From NCBI RefSeq assembly GCF_013328345.1, contig NZ_JABULX010000017.1, positions 28,080-92,079 of the forward strand: a DNA stretch of 64,000 bases, read 5' to 3'. The notes beneath the pieces were generated by a model. It did not search any database and was not told the DNA's origin. It saw nothing but the letters and a program-made list of their open reading frames with translations. The position numbers and the translations under genes were made by a program. The stretch is from Marinifaba aquimaris. Its GTDB lineage: Bacteria; Pseudomonadota; Gammaproteobacteria; Enterobacterales; Alteromonadaceae. This document shows, piece after piece, positions 1 through 8,830 of the stretch; the first letter of the stretch is position 1; the number at the start of each line of letters is the position of its first letter.

Positions 1-844
1 GATAAACCGCTTGGCTCTGTTCAATATCAACATTTAAATCGTGATCGCCAAATAATGCCAACATAGGCACGGTTAAATTGGCCAAACCTTTGCGAGCATC
101 TTCATCAATATTACGACTAACAAAATTAAAACGCGCTTTATCCGTAATGGGCTCGCCTGCAAATGGGTGTTGATGAACCGCTGCGCTTTGATAACCATCA
201 AACCCCAACGCTATTGCTTGATATTGAAGCTGCTCATATTCAGCGATAGCGTTAGCAACATCTGGCTCACCCGGTTTAATTTGGCCACTACTGAGCAACC
301 TTTGCTTTATTAAGTACTGACTTTGCGTGCGCCAATTAATGGCACCGCCCACCAAGGTAATAAAATCGATATTAGGTTCATCAGCTAAATAAGGGATCAC
401 CCACCCCGCCTGACTAAACCCCAAAACGCCTATGCGCTTTGTACTGTAACCTTGCTGTTGAATATATTGAATAGCGCTTTTCACTTCTTCAGCTCTATCT
501 TGCATCGATTGCGCTAACCAATTACCAGATGAACCCTCAACCCCTGCTTTACTCCACGATAGAGACGCAATACCGCGTTCGGCTAATGCACTAAAAATAG
601 GTCGATAATAGCCATATGTGTCGGCATTTAAGGCACCGTCGCCATGCACAAATATCACTATGGGCATGTCTTTACCTGCTTGTATATCAGGGTTTTCAGG
701 TAAAACCATCACCCCCGATAATTGATTACCTGCAGCTGAAAACTCGATATCAACATACTCTCCCGATGTTTCATCGAGTAATAGTAAAAGAACAAATAAA
801 AGTAAGATAACAAGGCCCAAACCTTTGATTGTTTTAACCAGCAT
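1..844 (-). CDS. alpha/beta hydrolase family protein (C-terminus beyond window)
   Basis: Reading the complement from an ATG at 844 gives an uninterrupted frame to the window edge, about 281 residues with no stop, so the C-terminus is missing. A purine-rich GGAAGGG lies just upstream of the ATG. The protein starts with a hydrophobic segment (about residues 8-23) that could be a signal anchor. It then shows an oxyanion-type HGDG, a nucleophile elbow GFSQAGW and, near the edge, an acid-bearing FGDHDLNVD. The GxSxxGW form resembles acyl-CoA thioesterase/BAAT-like and dienelactone-hydrolase-like serine hydrolases. The catalytic His would lie outside the window. Substrate is unknown; fold assignment is confident. 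Confidence 0.85.
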   Translation of the reverse strand, partial: MLVKTIKGLGLVILLLFVLLLLLDETSGEYVDIEFSAAGNQLSGVMVLPENPDIQAGKDMPIVIFVHGDGALNADTYGYYRPIFSALAERGIASLSWSKAGVEGSSGNWLAQSMQDRAEEVKSAIQYIQQQGYSTKRIGVLGFSQAGWVIPYLADEPNIDFITLVGGAINWRTQSQYLIKQRLLSSGQIKPGEPDVANAIAEYEQLQYQAIALGFDGYQSAAVHQHPFAGEPITDKARFNFVSRNIDEDARKGLANLTVPMLALFGDHDLNVDIEQSQAVY

Positions 845-910
845 TTTTCCCTTCCAATTTTGATTATTTACGCTCAATAAACAGCATACCGATTCTTGCC
901 TTGCCCTTTT

Positions 911-946
911 GTAAGCCATTGTAAGCGCGCACTTACGCTCGCTTAC
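911..946. promoter_or_regulatory. tandem plus inverted GTAAG operator before the efflux module
   Basis: Two GTAAG copies with a 10-bp period (911-915, 921-925) are followed by two CTTAC copies with a 10-bp period (932-936, 942-946), giving a symmetric four-half-site array. A weak -10-like TATGCT lies at 969-974 with no recognisable -35, as in activator-dependent promoters. Tandem pentamers one helical turn apart are typical of OmpR-family regulators (CpxR boxes are GTAAA-N5-GTAAA). The RstA-like regulator at 7903-8601 is the natural candidate; that link is inference. Confidence 0.55.
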
Positions 947-1006
947 AGTGATTTGGCTTCAAGTTCTTTATGCTCTTGCCATCAAAAAAATATAGGTAAG
1001 TGAACA

Positions 1007-1531
1007 ATGAAATTATTAACGCTAAGCAGCCTGCTATTAGCCGCATGTGCAGCCATGGCGCAATCACCCAACAACGAAAACCTGCCAACAAACAGCTCAG
1101 CAGGAGTAGCGGTTAAAGACGCGGTAAAAGCAGAAGTAAAGGAAGAGGCAAAAGCTAAAGTAACGCCACAAGGTTTGCTCACGGTTCATGTAGCCGGTGC
1201 AAATAACAACAAAGGCGAGATACGGGTATTAATCATCAACAGCCAGCAACAGTTTGACAGTGATGACCAAGCATTTGCCACATGCGCACAAGCCATTATC
1301 ACTCAGCAAGTTGCTTGTCAGTTCAGTGCGATTCCTTATGGTGATTACGCCATTTTTACCTTTCATGATGAAAATAAAGACGAGCAACTAAACGTTAATT
1401 TTTTTGGTATTCCCACCGAGAAACTCGCCATTAGCCGAATCGATTTAGCCCAAAACAGTGAGCCTAATTTTGCCCAAAGTCAGATCCGTTTTAACAGTCA
1501 GCACGGCCAAGTTTTTCTCAACTTACAATAA
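1007..1531 (+). CDS. DUF2141 family secreted protein
   Basis: 174 residues with a signal peptide (MKLLTLSSLLLAACAAMAQ). A Lys/Glu/Ala-rich linker (about residues 35-52, alternating V-K-x-A/E) is followed by a DUF2141-type beta-sandwich: LTVHVAGANNNKGEIRVLI, a Cys-containing middle, and the family-typical YGDYAIFTFHDENKD and NFFGIPTEK stretches. DUF2141 proteins are small periplasmic or secreted proteins of unknown function. It is the first gene of a tight + strand run with a membrane-fusion protein, an RND pump and an outer-membrane protein, 10 bp before the next start, so it probably serves the same envelope module. Confidence 0.85.
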   Translation: MKLLTLSSLLLAACAAMAQSPNNENLPTNSSAGVAVKDAVKAEVKEEAKAKVTPQGLLTVHVAGANNNKGEIRVLIINSQQQFDSDDQAFATCAQAIITQQVACQFSAIPYGDYAIFTFHDENKDEQLNVNFFGIPTEKLAISRIDLAQNSEPNFAQSQIRFNSQHGQVFLNLQ

Positions 1532-1541
1532 GGGCAATGCG

Positions 1542-2690
1542 ATGAAATACTTATTCCACCTGAGAGTCAGACAAACCATCGCCGCTTTTTTTAGTATATT
1601 TATTTTATTAGTGGTGTTGGATGAATTAGATAAAGCCTCGGTACCGGATACCGACTACGACTTACCCGAAAAAGCACAATTAACCTCAGTAGTAACTGCC
1701 AAGCCCACCAATTACATTCCCGGTTTATTGCGTTTAGGCACAGTAGAGCCTGTTAAATTGCGTCAAATCAGTACGCCGTTATCAGGTAAAGTGATTAGCG
1801 TATCTAAGCAATTAAAACCCGCTAGTCAGTTATCTGCCGGGCATACCTTGTTAACCATTGACCCACTGCCGTATCAAGTAAATGTATCTGAGGCCAAAAA
1901 AGCCGTTTTAGATGCACAAGTCGAGCTTAAAAATGTTAATACCCAGTTTGCTAGTAATAGCTTGCGCGTAGAACAAGCAAAGGCCTATTTAGCGTTAACA
2001 AAAAGCCAACTGAATTACGCACAAGATCAACTCATTAAAAGCCAAATTGTACTGCCTTTTAACGGTGAAATAACGCAAGTACAAGCGCATTTAGGCGAGT
2101 ATCTGGTGGCAGGGCAAGCCGTGGCCAGTGTACTGGCTAAAACCGACAAGCAAATTAGCGTGCAGCTGAGCGAGCAAGACTTTTCAAGGTTGAGCCAGCC
2201 TATTCTCAATCAAACCATTACTGTCTTTAGTTTGGATAAAAAGCAGCAATGGACGGCTAAAATCAGCGGTATCAGTCAACATCAAAAAAACCTACAAAGA
2301 AGCCTATACCTAGAGCTCAATACAACTTCAAACAATGAGCATTCAGCCCCACTCTACGGCCAACATATTTACGCCCAACTCCCCGTTAAAACATGGCCGC
2401 AAACCCATGTTTTACCCGAGAGCACACTGACTTTAAAAGGTGAGATCTGGCTGTTAGATGAAATGGATACATTAGTTAGGCACCCCCTTCACGATTATGT
2501 CATCGTCGATAACCACCTCTATTTTCCGATGCCCACTCATCATGACAAACGCGCGGTGCTTTACCCGTTAACGTCTCTGAGCCAAGGGATGCAAGTAAAG
2601 GTTAATGAAACGGTTAATGAAGTAGCTATCGAAACGTCTAAACCGGTTAAACCCCATCACCCTGAAACATTGGCCCAACTCGGCCAGTAA
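1542..2690 (+). CDS. RND efflux periplasmic adaptor (membrane fusion protein)
   Basis: 382 residues from the ATG at 1542. An in-frame start at 1458 exists but lies inside the upstream gene, whereas 1542 has an AAGGG about 8 bp upstream and begins with a membrane anchor (about residues 9-27). A split biotinyl-lipoyl-like region (PLSGKVISVSKQLK and later ILPFNGEITQVQAHLGEYL) encloses a helical hairpin, followed by a beta-barrel region. This is the HlyD/AcrA organisation. It should bridge the inner-membrane pump encoded immediately downstream and an outer-membrane channel. No TolC-like gene is in the window. Confidence 0.9.
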   Translation: MKYLFHLRVRQTIAAFFSIFILLVVLDELDKASVPDTDYDLPEKAQLTSVVTAKPTNYIPGLLRLGTVEPVKLRQISTPLSGKVISVSKQLKPASQLSAGHTLLTIDPLPYQVNVSEAKKAVLDAQVELKNVNTQFASNSLRVEQAKAYLALTKSQLNYAQDQLIKSQIVLPFNGEITQVQAHLGEYLVAGQAVASVLAKTDKQISVQLSEQDFSRLSQPILNQTITVFSLDKKQQWTAKISGISQHQKNLQRSLYLELNTTSNNEHSAPLYGQHIYAQLPVKTWPQTHVLPESTLTLKGEIWLLDEMDTLVRHPLHDYVIVDNHLYFPMPTHHDKRAVLYPLTSLSQGMQVKVNETVNEVAIETSKPVKPHHPETLAQLGQ

Positions 2691-2720
2691 ATACAAAGCT
2701 CATTATTTTAGGAAATTAGC

Positions 2721-5700
2721 ATGATTGCCTGGTTTACCCGTCACCCCGTTGCCGCCAATTTATTAATGGCAGCACTATTAATTGGTGGCTTTTTATCTGC
2801 ATCGCATATGCGCAATGAGATCTTTCCCAAACTGCCTGCAAGCGAATTAACAATCAGTGTTTATTACGAAGGTCGAAGCGCTGAACAAGTCGATAAACAA
2901 ATAGGCCAAAAGTTAGAGCAAGCCCTACAGGGCATTAATGGCATTCAACACGTCAGTACCGTTTCGCAACAAGATGAGGTGGTACTGACCGTTAAAAAGC
3001 AGCTCGACTACCCGATTGACCGCTTGTTTAACGATATCAAAACCTCGGTAGACAATATTTATGATTGGCCAGTACAAGCTGAAAAACCTCAGGTGTATCG
3101 CAACGAAGATACGTTTGATGCCCTCACAGTGCAGTTACTTGGCAATACCGATAAAGACACCTTAATCAAAGAAGCAGGCCGAGTTAAAGCCGCCTTATTG
3201 GCCAACCCAGCAATTCACAAACTAGAGGAATACGGTGCCCACGCCTACAGCATTTATATTGAAGTCGTGCCAGATAAGATGCGCCAGCATCAATTGAGTT
3301 TTGACGATATTGCCATTGCGATAAAAAACCAGTCGGTACTGGCAAAAACTGGGTTATTAAAAACGGATAATGGCCAATTTTTACTTCATTCAGACAAACA
3401 CGCACAGTACCAAACCGAACTGGCCAAGCTTTTAGTAAAAGTGACCGATAGAGGCGATCGTATTTATCTAGCGGATATCGCCACGATAAAAGATGCGTTT
3501 ATCGAGCACGACTCAGACGTGCTGTTTAACAACCAAGCCAGCATTGGTTTTTCGATAAAAATGTCAGCGCAAAGTGATGTGTTAGCCATTTCTGAGCAAG
3601 CTCATAAAGTGGTCGCTGAGCTCAATCAAACCTTACCCGATAACCTAGAACTGCTCATTTGGTTTGACAGTAGTCAATACGTGCAAAGCAGGCTTGATTT
3701 ACTTAGCAACAATGCTTGGCAAGGCTTCTTGCTGGTCTTTTTAATTTTAACTGTGTTTTTAAAAATGCGTTTAGCGTTTTGGGTGGCAATGGGTTTGCCC
3801 ATTGCTATTGCCGGCAGTTTTATTGTACTCGGTCCACTTGGCCTTAACTTCACGATAAATGAAATTACCACCTTTGGTTTTATCATGGTGCTTGGCATTT
3901 TAGTTGACGATGCCGTTGTCGTTGGTGAGAGTATTTACAGCCATAAAAAAACCAGCAACAACAAACTACAAGCCACCATAGATGGCGCTAAAAAAGTGGC
4001 AATGCCGACTATTTTTGGTGTTTTAACCACAGTTGCTGCATTGCTGCCGATGACGCGTTTTGCATCAGAAGAAGGCCGATTATTTGCAGGTTTTGCCTGG
4101 GTGATGATTATCGCCTTACTGTTCTCGCTTATTGAATCTAAATTTATTTTACCGGCGCATTTACGCCATCTAGATGTTAATAAACCGGCCCCTTCATCTC
4201 GCCTTGCTAGCTACTTTCAAAAACTAAGAAGCTGGCCACAAACTGCTTTAGATTGCTTTGTAGCTAACTGTTATCAGCCGTTATTAGTGTTTTGCTTGCG
4301 CTATCGCTACGCGTGGTTAATTAGCTTTATTGCGCTGTGTTTAGCCGTATTAGGTGCATTATTTCAAGGCAAGATCCGCAGTGTATTGTTCCCGGATGTG
4401 CCTAGCGACTTTATCGTGATGACCGTTGAGTTGGAATCCAATGCGCCACTGACATTAACCCAAAACGCCTTTAAACAACTCGAAAGTTCACGCACCGCCC
4501 TTAATCAAGAATACAAAAGCCGCTGGCATGCCAGAGGCGATGTCATTGAGAAAAGCCTGTCCATTATGGATGAGCAAGGTCAAATTACGGTATTTGCTGA
4601 ACCACTGGCAAAAGCCAAACGCCCAGGGGTAAAACTCAGTGAAGTCGCCCAGCGTTGGCGCCAGAAAATGAGCGCACTTGAAGGCGTGGTCAGTACAGAA
4701 GTTATTGTTTCTTTAGCCGGTTCTGATAACGGTAGCTTGCTCCACTTTCAGCACCCAGAACAACACATTCTCAACGAGATTGTCAGCCAAGCGAATGATT
4801 GGCTAAGTGGTCAAACAGCCGTTCGCAATGTCAAAGACCCACAAGCCAATCGTATTGCGCAGCTTGCTTTTACGCTCAAACCTGAGGCGCAGTTATATGG
4901 CATCAGTCAAAAGATGTTGGCCGATCAATTATCTGCTGCGTATGGCGGCTTAGAAGTCGATCGCTTTTACAGGCAGCAACACCAAGTCAAAGTGTATTTA
5001 AATTTACCGAGAACACTGAGAAACTCGCGTGCCGATTTTAGTCAGCTGTATATTTTCAACCAACAGCAAGAGGCTTTTCCATTACTCAGTATCGCCAATA
5101 TTGAAACCGTTGAAATTAATAATGCGATCAGCCGTTATGACGGCGCCCTTAGCCGCGCGCTGTTAATCGATATTGATAAATCTAAAAGCTCACCTGAGCA
5201 AGTTTATCAAAGGTTAATGAGCGACTTTTATCCTGAGATTGTTGCCCAATATCCGTTATTTAAAATCAAAAAAGCAGGTGAGCTTGAGCAAATCGATAAT
5301 GCCAAAAGTGGTTTAGTCACGGCTTTTGCTGTGGCGTTACTGGGTATTTATTGTCTTTTAGCCCTACCGCTGAAACGCTATGGCCAACCGTTAATTATTA
5401 TGTCGGTGATCCCATTTGGCATTGTTGGCGCGTTACTCGGCCATGTTTATTTAGATTTAAGTGTCAGCTTAAATTCATGGTTAGGCATGCTGGCGTTATC
5501 AGGGGTGTTAATCAACGATAGCCTGTTGATCGTTTCTTGTTATAACGAAGAGCGCCCCACCGCGCTGAGTACTGCCGATGCGGCAATAAAAGCCTGTAGT
5601 AGTCGCTTTAGAGCGATATTTTTAACCACAATCACCACGTTTGCTGGCCTTTACCCGCTGCTGCAAGAAACCTCAGAACAAGCGCAATACCTGATCCCAG

Positions 5701-5852
5701 CTGCAGTAGCAATGGCCTACGGTTTGCTCTTTGCCACCCTGCTGACCTTATTTTTGATACCTGTGATCTTACTCATTTGTAACGATATCAAAGTCTTTGT
5801 TACCCAGCGCCACTGGCAAACCAGTGGCCAATTAAATTGCTCATCAAACTAA
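2721..5852 (+). CDS. RND family efflux transporter permease
   Basis: 1043 residues, the full length for AcrB-like pumps. The N-terminus WFTRHPVAANLLMAALLIGG is the usual first membrane helix, followed by a large periplasmic loop, a block of membrane helices, a second loop and a second block. The TM4 proton-relay acid pair is present (GILVDDAVVVGE, D396/D397). The TM10 position that carries a Lys in AcrB reads GVLINDSLLIVS, so the relay is not AcrB-identical. It is a HAE1/HME-type inner-membrane proton antiporter whose substrate cannot be read from sequence. It is 30 bp after the adaptor and 14 bp before the OmpV gene. Confidence 0.93.
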   Translation: MIAWFTRHPVAANLLMAALLIGGFLSASHMRNEIFPKLPASELTISVYYEGRSAEQVDKQIGQKLEQALQGINGIQHVSTVSQQDEVVLTVKKQLDYPIDRLFNDIKTSVDNIYDWPVQAEKPQVYRNEDTFDALTVQLLGNTDKDTLIKEAGRVKAALLANPAIHKLEEYGAHAYSIYIEVVPDKMRQHQLSFDDIAIAIKNQSVLAKTGLLKTDNGQFLLHSDKHAQYQTELAKLLVKVTDRGDRIYLADIATIKDAFIEHDSDVLFNNQASIGFSIKMSAQSDVLAISEQAHKVVAELNQTLPDNLELLIWFDSSQYVQSRLDLLSNNAWQGFLLVFLILTVFLKMRLAFWVAMGLPIAIAGSFIVLGPLGLNFTINEITTFGFIMVLGILVDDAVVVGESIYSHKKTSNNKLQATIDGAKKVAMPTIFGVLTTVAALLPMTRFASEEGRLFAGFAWVMIIALLFSLIESKFILPAHLRHLDVNKPAPSSRLASYFQKLRSWPQTALDCFVANCYQPLLVFCLRYRYAWLISFIALCLAVLGALFQGKIRSVLFPDVPSDFIVMTVELESNAPLTLTQNAFKQLESSRTALNQEYKSRWHARGDVIEKSLSIMDEQGQITVFAEPLAKAKRPGVKLSEVAQRWRQKMSALEGVVSTEVIVSLAGSDNGSLLHFQHPEQHILNEIVSQANDWLSGQTAVRNVKDPQANRIAQLAFTLKPEAQLYGISQKMLADQLSAAYGGLEVDRFYRQQHQVKVYLNLPRTLRNSRADFSQLYIFNQQQEAFPLLSIANIETVEINNAISRYDGALSRALLIDIDKSKSSPEQVYQRLMSDFYPEIVAQYPLFKIKKAGELEQIDNAKSGLVTAFAVALLGIYCLLALPLKRYGQPLIIMSVIPFGIVGALLGHVYLDLSVSLNSWLGMLALSGVLINDSLLIVSCYNEERPTALSTADAAIKACSSRFRAIFLTTITTFAGLYPLLQETSEQAQYLIPAAVAMAYGLLFATLLTLFLIPVILLICNDIKVFVTQRHWQTSGQLNCSSN

Positions 5853-5866
5853 AAAAGGAATAAAAA

Positions 5867-6619
5867 ATGAAAACCACAAAACGCGTTAGCTCAATATGGG
5901 GAGCCATCAGTTTAATGCTGCTGTTTACCCAACCCTGCCAAGCTGAAGGCATCGTCAGTGTCGGTTTGGGGACCTTTACCGGTGCCGGTGAATACAAAGG
6001 CAGTGATGGTAATAACTACACTTTGCCTTTAGTGGCCTATGAAAGCGATGAATGGTCGGTTAACCCTTTGCGCGTGGAATACCACTTAGGTCTGACAAAA
6101 GCTTTATGGGTAGATGCCATTGCAGCCTTTAGGCTTAAAGGTTTTGATGAAGATTTAAGCCGCTATACCCGAGGCATGGAAGAGCGCGATCACAGTTTAG
6201 ATGCAGGCTTTGCCATTAACAGTTACTCATCAACCCTCGGACTTATCTCGCTTGAAGTGTTGCACGATATCAGTTCAGTTCACAAAGGCTATGAAGTGAG
6301 CTTAGCTTACTTGTACCCCATTGAAGTGGATTCATGGAGCTTTATGCCCACCATTTTTGTTGAAAGACAAAGTGATAAGTTGGTGGATTATTACTACGGG
6401 GTAAGAGCAAATGAAGTTAACGAAGAACGCGCCGCTTATCAGGGTGAATCGAGTATGAATTATGGCGTTGCGATGGCCATTGACTATCAAATTAATAAAA
6501 GCTGGTCATTGCAAAGCAGTGCCAGTTGGCGTCAGTTGGATGACTCAATCACCGATAGCCCTTTGGTTGACAGTGATACCAGCTGGGATATGGGCTTAAG
6601 CGTCTTTTTTAGCTTTTAA
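5867..6619 (+). CDS. MipA/OmpV family outer-membrane protein
   Basis: 250 residues with a signal peptide ending near CQAEG. Amphipathic beta strands and a C-terminal Phe (GLSVFFSF) fit an outer-membrane barrel. The patterns GLGTFTGAGEYKGSDG, LPLVAYESDEWSVNPL and a GME-like turn before DAGFAI are characteristic of MipA/OmpV. Members are often found beside RstAB/OmpR-type two-component systems and envelope-stress genes. The ATG has AAAAAAGGAA upstream. Its last 24 bp overlap, tail to tail, the sensor-kinase gene on the other strand. Confidence 0.88.
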   Translation: MKTTKRVSSIWGAISLMLLFTQPCQAEGIVSVGLGTFTGAGEYKGSDGNNYTLPLVAYESDEWSVNPLRVEYHLGLTKALWVDAIAAFRLKGFDEDLSRYTRGMEERDHSLDAGFAINSYSSTLGLISLEVLHDISSVHKGYEVSLAYLYPIEVDSWSFMPTIFVERQSDKLVDYYYGVRANEVNEERAAYQGESSMNYGVAMAIDYQINKSWSLQSSASWRQLDDSITDSPLVDSDTSWDMGLSVFFSF

Positions 6620-7891
6620 GCGGATCTCAAAACGGGCACCGCCCAAATCACTTTTGCCCAAGATTAAATCGGCCTGGTGTAAATCTAAAATTGATTTAAC
6701 GATCGCCAGGCCTAAACCTGAACCTTGAGAATTGCGACTGGCATCTAACTTAACAAAAGGCTGAATAATGTCAGCTAATTGCGTTGAAGATAACCCCACG
6801 CCATCATCTTCAACAGCCAAGCAAACGTCCGTTTCATCAATACAACTGACGCTCAATTTGATGCGACTGTTAGCCGCTTTAAACGCATTGATTATTAAAT
6901 TCTCTAGCGCGCGTGAAAATAATTTCGCATCGACATTGATAGTACAATCCTTGGTTGAAGTCTTTACTAGCTCAGCTTCAATAGCCGGATACAGAACCTG
7001 AGCTTTTGTTAAAACGTGTGTGATTAATTCATTCAGATTGTGTTTACTGGGGTTGATTGCAACGGCTTGCCCACTTAATTCAGCGTAATACAACCATTCA
7101 GACACTAAACTATCGAGCTCATCTAAATCGAGATCCATATCCTGAATTTGTGTTTGAAAATCTGCCAGTGTTTGGCAATTACGACACATATCTAAGGCAA
7201 ACCTAAGTCTGGCTATTGGGGTTCTTAAATCATGCGAAACACCATGCACTAAGGTTTTTTGTTCTTTTAACAAAGACTCAATCTGCCCTGCCATTTGGTT
7301 AAAAGTAATGGCTAATGGCGTATAAGGCATTGGAATGGCAGTATCGGCTCGGGTCGAAAACTGCCCTTCGCCATAAGCTTGATAGATATTAACCAACTTC
7401 TTAACATGCTTTTTATGACTCTGAACATAAGAGAAGATAAAACAAGCCAGCGTGGCCAAAATGATAAATAAAGTGATTTGAATATATAGCTGGATAAGGG
7501 TGTCAGACCGATATACTTTGGTCATTACCAATGCGCAATTGCAAGCAGGATAATAGTAAAACAACTGAATATCATCGACGACCCAGCCACTGGTGATATC
7601 AACCCATACGCCCTGCTCAACCAGCTTATTTTGCGCCGACTCATCGAAAAATAGTTCATCAAGCGGTTTAATCTCGAAGTGATAGTTAAATTGTGTATTC
7701 CAATAATCGAGCCGTGATTGCGGGTCGGTATCTTTAAGTGCATCCTTGCCGACAAGTTGGTTGATACCACGTGTCGCCATTAGTTCATCTTGTGCAATAC
7801 CTTGAGTATAAAAACTATCTAGTAGCGATACGGCAACCAATACCGAGACAGTAAGCGCTAACATTAAGTAAATAAATAAACGGGAGAACAT
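6596..7891 (-). CDS. RstB-like sensor histidine kinase
   Basis: 431 residues: TM about 8-25, a periplasmic sensor of about 110 residues, TM about 135-156, HAMP about 157-208, a DHp helix with GVSHDLRTPIARLR (phospho-acceptor H220), then the ATPase domain with an N-box (NLIINAF), VEDDGVGL and GSGLGLAIVKS. The sensor domain has a Cys pair CNC and aromatic YYYP. All catalytic motifs look intact. It lies 11 bp downstream of its response-regulator gene and converges on the efflux/OmpV module, which it presumably controls. Confidence 0.92.
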   Translation of the reverse strand: MFSRLFIYLMLALTVSVLVAVSLLDSFYTQGIAQDELMATRGINQLVGKDALKDTDPQSRLDYWNTQFNYHFEIKPLDELFFDESAQNKLVEQGVWVDITSGWVVDDIQLFYYYPACNCALVMTKVYRSDTLIQLYIQITLFIILATLACFIFSYVQSHKKHVKKLVNIYQAYGEGQFSTRADTAIPMPYTPLAITFNQMAGQIESLLKEQKTLVHGVSHDLRTPIARLRFALDMCRNCQTLADFQTQIQDMDLDLDELDSLVSEWLYYAELSGQAVAINPSKHNLNELITHVLTKAQVLYPAIEAELVKTSTKDCTINVDAKLFSRALENLIINAFKAANSRIKLSVSCIDETDVCLAVEDDGVGLSSTQLADIIQPFVKLDASRNSQGSGLGLAIVKSILDLHQADLILGKSDLGGARFEIRLKAKKDA

Positions 7892-7902
7892 ATTTTTAAT
7901 CC

Positions 7903-8601
7903 CTAGGCTAACAGGATATAGCCTTTACCCCTGAGGGTTTTGATGTACTTATAAGGCGGGGCGCTGTCATTGAGTTTTTTTCGCAAAGCACTTACCCGCA
8001 TATCAATAGAGCGATCTAATCCGTCGTATTCAATTTTTCTAATTTCGCTGATGATCATATCTCTACTTAGCACCACGCCTGGATTGCGCATAAAATAGAG
8101 TAGAATTTCAGATTCGGCTTCGGTCAGCTCTATCGGCTCACCTGCTAACGTAAAACTCAATCGATTGAGGTTAACGGCTAAGTCTTGTACCTCGATAATG
8201 TCATCGGTGCGGCTTTGGTTTTGATTTTGTTGAGAGAGACGAGATAAAGCGCGCATTCTAGCGAGCAAACTGTGCGGGCGCACAGGCTTATTAATGTAAT
8301 CATGCACACCTAAATTAAGTGCAGATACTTCTAAAATATCGTCTTGTGCAGCGGTGATCATCAAGATGATACCATCGTACTGACCATAAATTTGTCGTAA
8401 TACTTCAAGCCCATCACAACCGGGTAACATTTTATCGAGTAACACAATATCGGGTTGCTGCTGACAAATCGCCTCAATAGCAGACGGTCCATCATAAACA
8501 CTGCTCACCTGATAAAGCTCCCGCACTAACATATCGGCAATCATTTGATTCAAGCGTTGGTCATCTTCAACAATGAGTACTTGCTGCGCAGCCTGTGGCA
8601 T
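7903..8601 (-). CDS. RstA-like OmpR-family response regulator
   Basis: 232 residues. The receiver domain has the acidic pair VEDD, phospho-Asp D56 in VLLDKMLPG, and the Lys of YINKPVRP. The C-terminal winged helix includes the RstA-type stretch EYDGLDRSIDMRVSALRKKL and ends KTLRGKGYILLA. It is the first gene of a two-gene - strand operon with the kinase. Likely target: the GTAAG array at 911-946 in front of the efflux genes (inference from position and site geometry). Confidence 0.92.
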   Translation of the reverse strand: MPQAAQQVLIVEDDQRLNQMIADMLVRELYQVSSVYDGPSAIEAICQQQPDIVLLDKMLPGCDGLEVLRQIYGQYDGIILMITAAQDDILEVSALNLGVHDYINKPVRPHSLLARMRALSRLSQQNQNQSRTDDIIEVQDLAVNLNRLSFTLAGEPIELTEAESEILLYFMRNPGVVLSRDMIISEIRKIEYDGLDRSIDMRVSALRKKLNDSAPPYKYIKTLRGKGYILLA

Positions 8602-8789
8602 GTTTATTCCATTTCTTATTGAGTCAGGTAAAGGTCGATATTGAGACCTTCAATATCAGTTGTTTTGACTATACGAAAGTTAGTTTTTCAATACAAATAG
8701 ACTAGGATAGTTTGGCTTATAAAATGGATGGTTGGGTCAGAAAATAGAAAATTAATAATAAAATCAAGCAAGAGAAGACTTAAATTAAT

Positions 8790-8815
8790 AAGTGAGGCAC
8801 CATAGTGCCTCACTT
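8790..8815 (-). terminator. terminator hairpin behind the FDAAFYLN-repeat gene
   Basis: A perfect 11-bp stem (AAGTGAGGCAC / GTGCCTCACTT) with a CATA loop lies 16 bp past the stop codon of the 8831-9853 gene. The following - strand sequence is T/A-rich (TATTAATTTA). Confidence 0.75.
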
Positions 8816-8830
8816 CATAGATAACTGGTA

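Noticed and set aside
1458..1541. Earlier start for the membrane-fusion protein
   Set aside because: It lies within the DUF2141 gene and lacks a ribosome site, while the ATG at 1542 has one and starts the membrane anchor.
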